Shown here one piece after another: positions 5,415-7,044 of a stretch of 7,044 nt of DNA. This stretch comes from an uncultured Synergistales bacterium. Lineage in GTDB: Bacteria; Synergistota; Synergistia; Synergistales; Aminobacteriaceae. The stretch covers positions 1 through 7,044 of the forward strand of contig CALFXN010000226.1 in NCBI GenBank assembly GCA_937957815.1, in the 5' to 3' direction. The notes beneath the pieces are model-generated. The model ran no database searches. It was not told the DNA's origin and saw only the letters and a list, made by a program, of their open reading frames with translations. The position numbers and the translations under genes are program-made. Positions within the stretch are counted from its first letter, which is position 1. The number at the start of each line of letters is the position of its first letter.

Positions 5415-6533
5415 GTGCCAGATATGACCATTGACATGCTGGATACTCCGGCATTGCTCGTCGGCAGGAAGAGGCTCGATGACAACCTCCGGTGGATGCA
5501 GGAGAAGGCGGCCCTTGCCGGAGTGCGCCTGCGTCCGCATACGAAAACGCACCGGTGTCCCGCAATCGCGCGCATTCAGGAGGGCCGCGGCGCGAAAGGC
5601 GTCACGGTCGCAAAACTTGGCGAGGCGGAGGTCATGGCGCGCGAAGGATTGCGCGATATCTTCATCGCGAACGAGATCGTCGGTCCGATCAAGCTGCGGC
5701 GCCTCCGGGTCCTCGCGGAAACGGGAGTACGCCTCGCGGTCGGTGCGGATCACCCCGACCACGTCCGGATGCTCTCAGACGCGTTTCGCGACGCTCGGAA
5801 CCCGATCGATGTCCTCGTCGACGTCGACACCGGCGACCCGAGGACCGGAATCGTTCCCGGCGACGCGGCGGTCGGACTCGCGCGGAGCATCGTCCGCGCC
5901 CCCGGTCTCAGATTCAGGGGAATCTACACGCACGACGGCCAGAGTTACGACGCCGCCGACATGAAGTCCGTCATCGCTATCTTCCGCGAGAGCCAGGAAC
6001 GGATGGTCGCGCTCGCGGAGCGGATGCGATCGGAAGGACTCGAGGTCACTGACGTCTCCGTGGGGTCCACCCCCTCGCTGATGGTCGCCGACATCATTCC
6101 GGGAGTCACGGAGATCCGTCCCGGAACGTATGTTTTCATGGACGCGGATCAGGCGCAGCTCCTCGGAACATACGACCAGTGCGCCCTGACGGTTCTGGCG
6201 ACCGTCATCAGCCGTCCGACGCCGGAACGCGTCGTCCTCGACGCGGGAACCAAGGCGCTGACGTACTACGTCCAGACGGACGGAATCACGCGCGCGACCG
6301 GACACGGAAGGCTGAAAAGCCATCCGGAGATCTTTCTCGACAAGCTGTCGGACGAGCACGGATCGTTCGATATCCCGACAGGGGCGGGGCTCGAGTTCCG
6401 CATCGGCGATCGTCTCGAGATCATCCCGAACCACGCGTGCCCCGCGACGAACCTCTACGAGACAATCAACGTCGTCGAAGGGGGACGCGTCGTCGACGCG
6501 TGGCCCGTGCTCTGCCGCGGGAAATCGCAGTGA
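5415..6533 (+). CDS. D-threonine aldolase / D-serine dehydratase family PLP enzyme
   Basis: This 372-residue enzyme has the alanine-racemase-like TIM barrel (fold type III) plus a C-terminal beta domain of the D-threonine aldolase family. The N terminus has the DTPALLV block; the Schiff-base lysine is K44 in RPHTKTHR. TVAKLGEAEVM (64-74), DVDTGDPRTGI (137-147), THDGQSY (172-178) and IRPGTYVFMD (234-243) are typical of the barrel. The C-terminal metal site is visible as NHACPATNLYE, with H340 and C342 the expected zinc ligands. Members either cleave D-threonine-type 3-hydroxy amino acids to glycine and an aldehyde, or dehydrate D-serine to pyruvate and ammonia, or act on 3-hydroxy-D-aspartate; sequence alone does not decide. 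It is in the azlCD transcription unit, suggesting that a D-amino acid is the substrate or signal of the whole operon. The GTG start is chosen by ribosome binding site spacing. Confidence 0.92.
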   Translation: MPDMTIDMLDTPALLVGRKRLDDNLRWMQEKAALAGVRLRPHTKTHRCPAIARIQEGRGAKGVTVAKLGEAEVMAREGLRDIFIANEIVGPIKLRRLRVLAETGVRLAVGADHPDHVRMLSDAFRDARNPIDVLVDVDTGDPRTGIVPGDAAVGLARSIVRAPGLRFRGIYTHDGQSYDAADMKSVIAIFRESQERMVALAERMRSEGLEVTDVSVGSTPSLMVADIIPGVTEIRPGTYVFMDADQAQLLGTYDQCALTVLATVISRPTPERVVLDAGTKALTYYVQTDGITRATGHGRLKSHPEIFLDKLSDEHGSFDIPTGAGLEFRIGDRLEIIPNHACPATNLYETINVVEGGRVVDAWPVLCRGKSQ

Positions 6534-6543
6534 GGTCGGTCGA

Positions 6544-7044
6544 ATGAAGCTCTACCTTGTCAGGCACGGAGAGGCGCTCCCGAAGACGTCCGACACGACG
6601 CAGCCGCTCTCGCCGGAAGGCGTCAGACATGCCGGCCTTGCGGCGGACGCCCTGTTCAGGGCGTCCGCCGCTCCCGTCGCGATCCTTCACAGCGAAAAGA
6701 CGCGAGCCGTGCAGACAGCCACGGCGATCTCGGCCGCCCTGCCGGGACACCCTCCGCTGCAACTCCGGAAGGGACTTTCGCCGGAAGCCTCCGCCGAAGA
6801 CTGGGTGACGGAAGTGACGTTGTCGCGGACGGATATGGTAATCGTCGGACACCTGCCGTTCCTGTCGCGTCTGGCATCGCTCCTGACCACGCGCGATCAG
6901 GAGCGGGCCCAGTTCGCGTTCGAAGCGGGAGGAGTGCTGTGCCTCGAGCGTATCGAACGCGGATCGTGGGTTGTCCGGTTCCTTCTCGGTCCGTCGTGTG
7001 CGTTGCCTGCGGGGGATGCCCCTTTCACCGGATGGTGTCGAGAA
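6544..7044 (+). CDS. sixA: SixA-type phosphohistidine phosphatase, 3'-partial
   Basis: SixA removes phosphate from phosphohistidine residues; the E. coli protein acts on the HPt domain of ArcB and on the nitrogen phosphotransferase system. This is a histidine-phosphatase-fold protein: the phospho-acceptor motif LVRHGEA has R7-H8-G9, the SEKTRAVQTA block supplies R54, and the second catalytic histidine is H103 in VGHLPFLSRL. It is a short, single-domain form with few insertions, like SixA and unlike phosphoglycerate mutases. The ATG at 6544 follows TGAGGT (6531-6536), whose TGA is the stop of the preceding gene, so they are probably co-transcribed. E. coli SixA is about 161 residues. Here 167 residues are seen with no stop before the window ends, so the protein has a slightly longer tail (after FLLGPSC, Pro/Ala/Gly-rich) than usual. 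Its natural partner is not in the window. Confidence 0.9.
   Translation, partial: MKLYLVRHGEALPKTSDTTQPLSPEGVRHAGLAADALFRASAAPVAILHSEKTRAVQTATAISAALPGHPPLQLRKGLSPEASAEDWVTEVTLSRTDMVIVGHLPFLSRLASLLTTRDQERAQFAFEAGGVLCLERIERGSWVVRFLLGPSCALPAGDAPFTGWCRE

Noticed and set aside
5424..5426. ATG start for the PLP enzyme
   Set aside because: It is 17 bases from the Shine-Dalgarno; the in-frame GTG at 5415 has proper spacing. The difference is only three residues.
1..7044. CRISPR array, tRNA, rRNA, transposase or phage genes
   Set aside because: No regularly spaced long repeats, no cloverleaf or conserved rRNA sequence recognised, and no recombinase or structural phage motifs in any plausible frame.

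Overview
The window is GC-rich and densely coded. It looks like the chromosome of a Gram-negative-type (diderm) bacterium, because it starts inside a lipid A / lauroyl-type acyltransferase gene. GC-rich codon choice, strong Shine-Dalgarno sites and the mix of genes (a ComB-type phosphatase, an AzlCD amino-acid exporter and a PLP-dependent D-amino-acid enzyme) would fit an amino-acid-fermenting lineage such as Synergistota. That placement is an inference from gene content with modest confidence; no phylogenetic marker is present.

Layout: (1) 3-620 (+), the 3'-truncated-by-window remainder of an LpxL/HtrB-family acyltransferase whose 5' end lies outside the window. (2) 682-1593 (+), a 303-residue soluble protein of no recognised family, with its own sigma70-like promoter overlapping the preceding stop codon. 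(3) A two-way hairpin terminator at 1618-1671. (4) 1691-1786 (-), a 31-residue single-pass membrane miniprotein with a very strong ribosome binding site and a plausible promoter, preceded by about 300 bases of mostly non-coding DNA. (5) 2084-2647 (-), a YqhA/UPF0114 four-helix membrane protein. (6) 2757-3500 (+), a ComB-family 2-phosphosulfolactate phosphatase divergent from (5), with closely packed promoters between them. (7) An AraC-type regulator (about 3517-4383), azlC (4427-5101), azlD (5098-5397), a D-threonine aldolase / D-serine dehydratase-family enzyme (5415-6533) and sixA (6544 to the window end), all on + with small gaps or overlaps.

The most coherent unit is the AraC-AzlC-AzlD-D-amino-acid enzyme cluster. 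A cupin-type AraC activator would sense a small molecule, the AzlCD pair would export an amino acid, and the fold-type III PLP enzyme would break down a D-beta-hydroxy amino acid. The 4-base azlC/azlD overlap and 17-base azlD/enzyme gap imply co-transcription and coupled translation. sixA follows 10 bases later and may simply share the transcript.

Two details deserve attention. The AraC gene has no conventional start codon in its full-length frame: it needs either an ATT start, which sits at ideal distance from a good ribosome binding site, or a one-base frameshift. The azlC leader can fold so that its ribosome binding site is paired. I saw no tRNA, rRNA, CRISPR array, insertion sequence or prophage gene. 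I did not find a clearly unprecedented multi-gene system; the best novelty candidates are the 303-residue orphan, the 31-residue miniprotein and the D-amino-acid/export operon.
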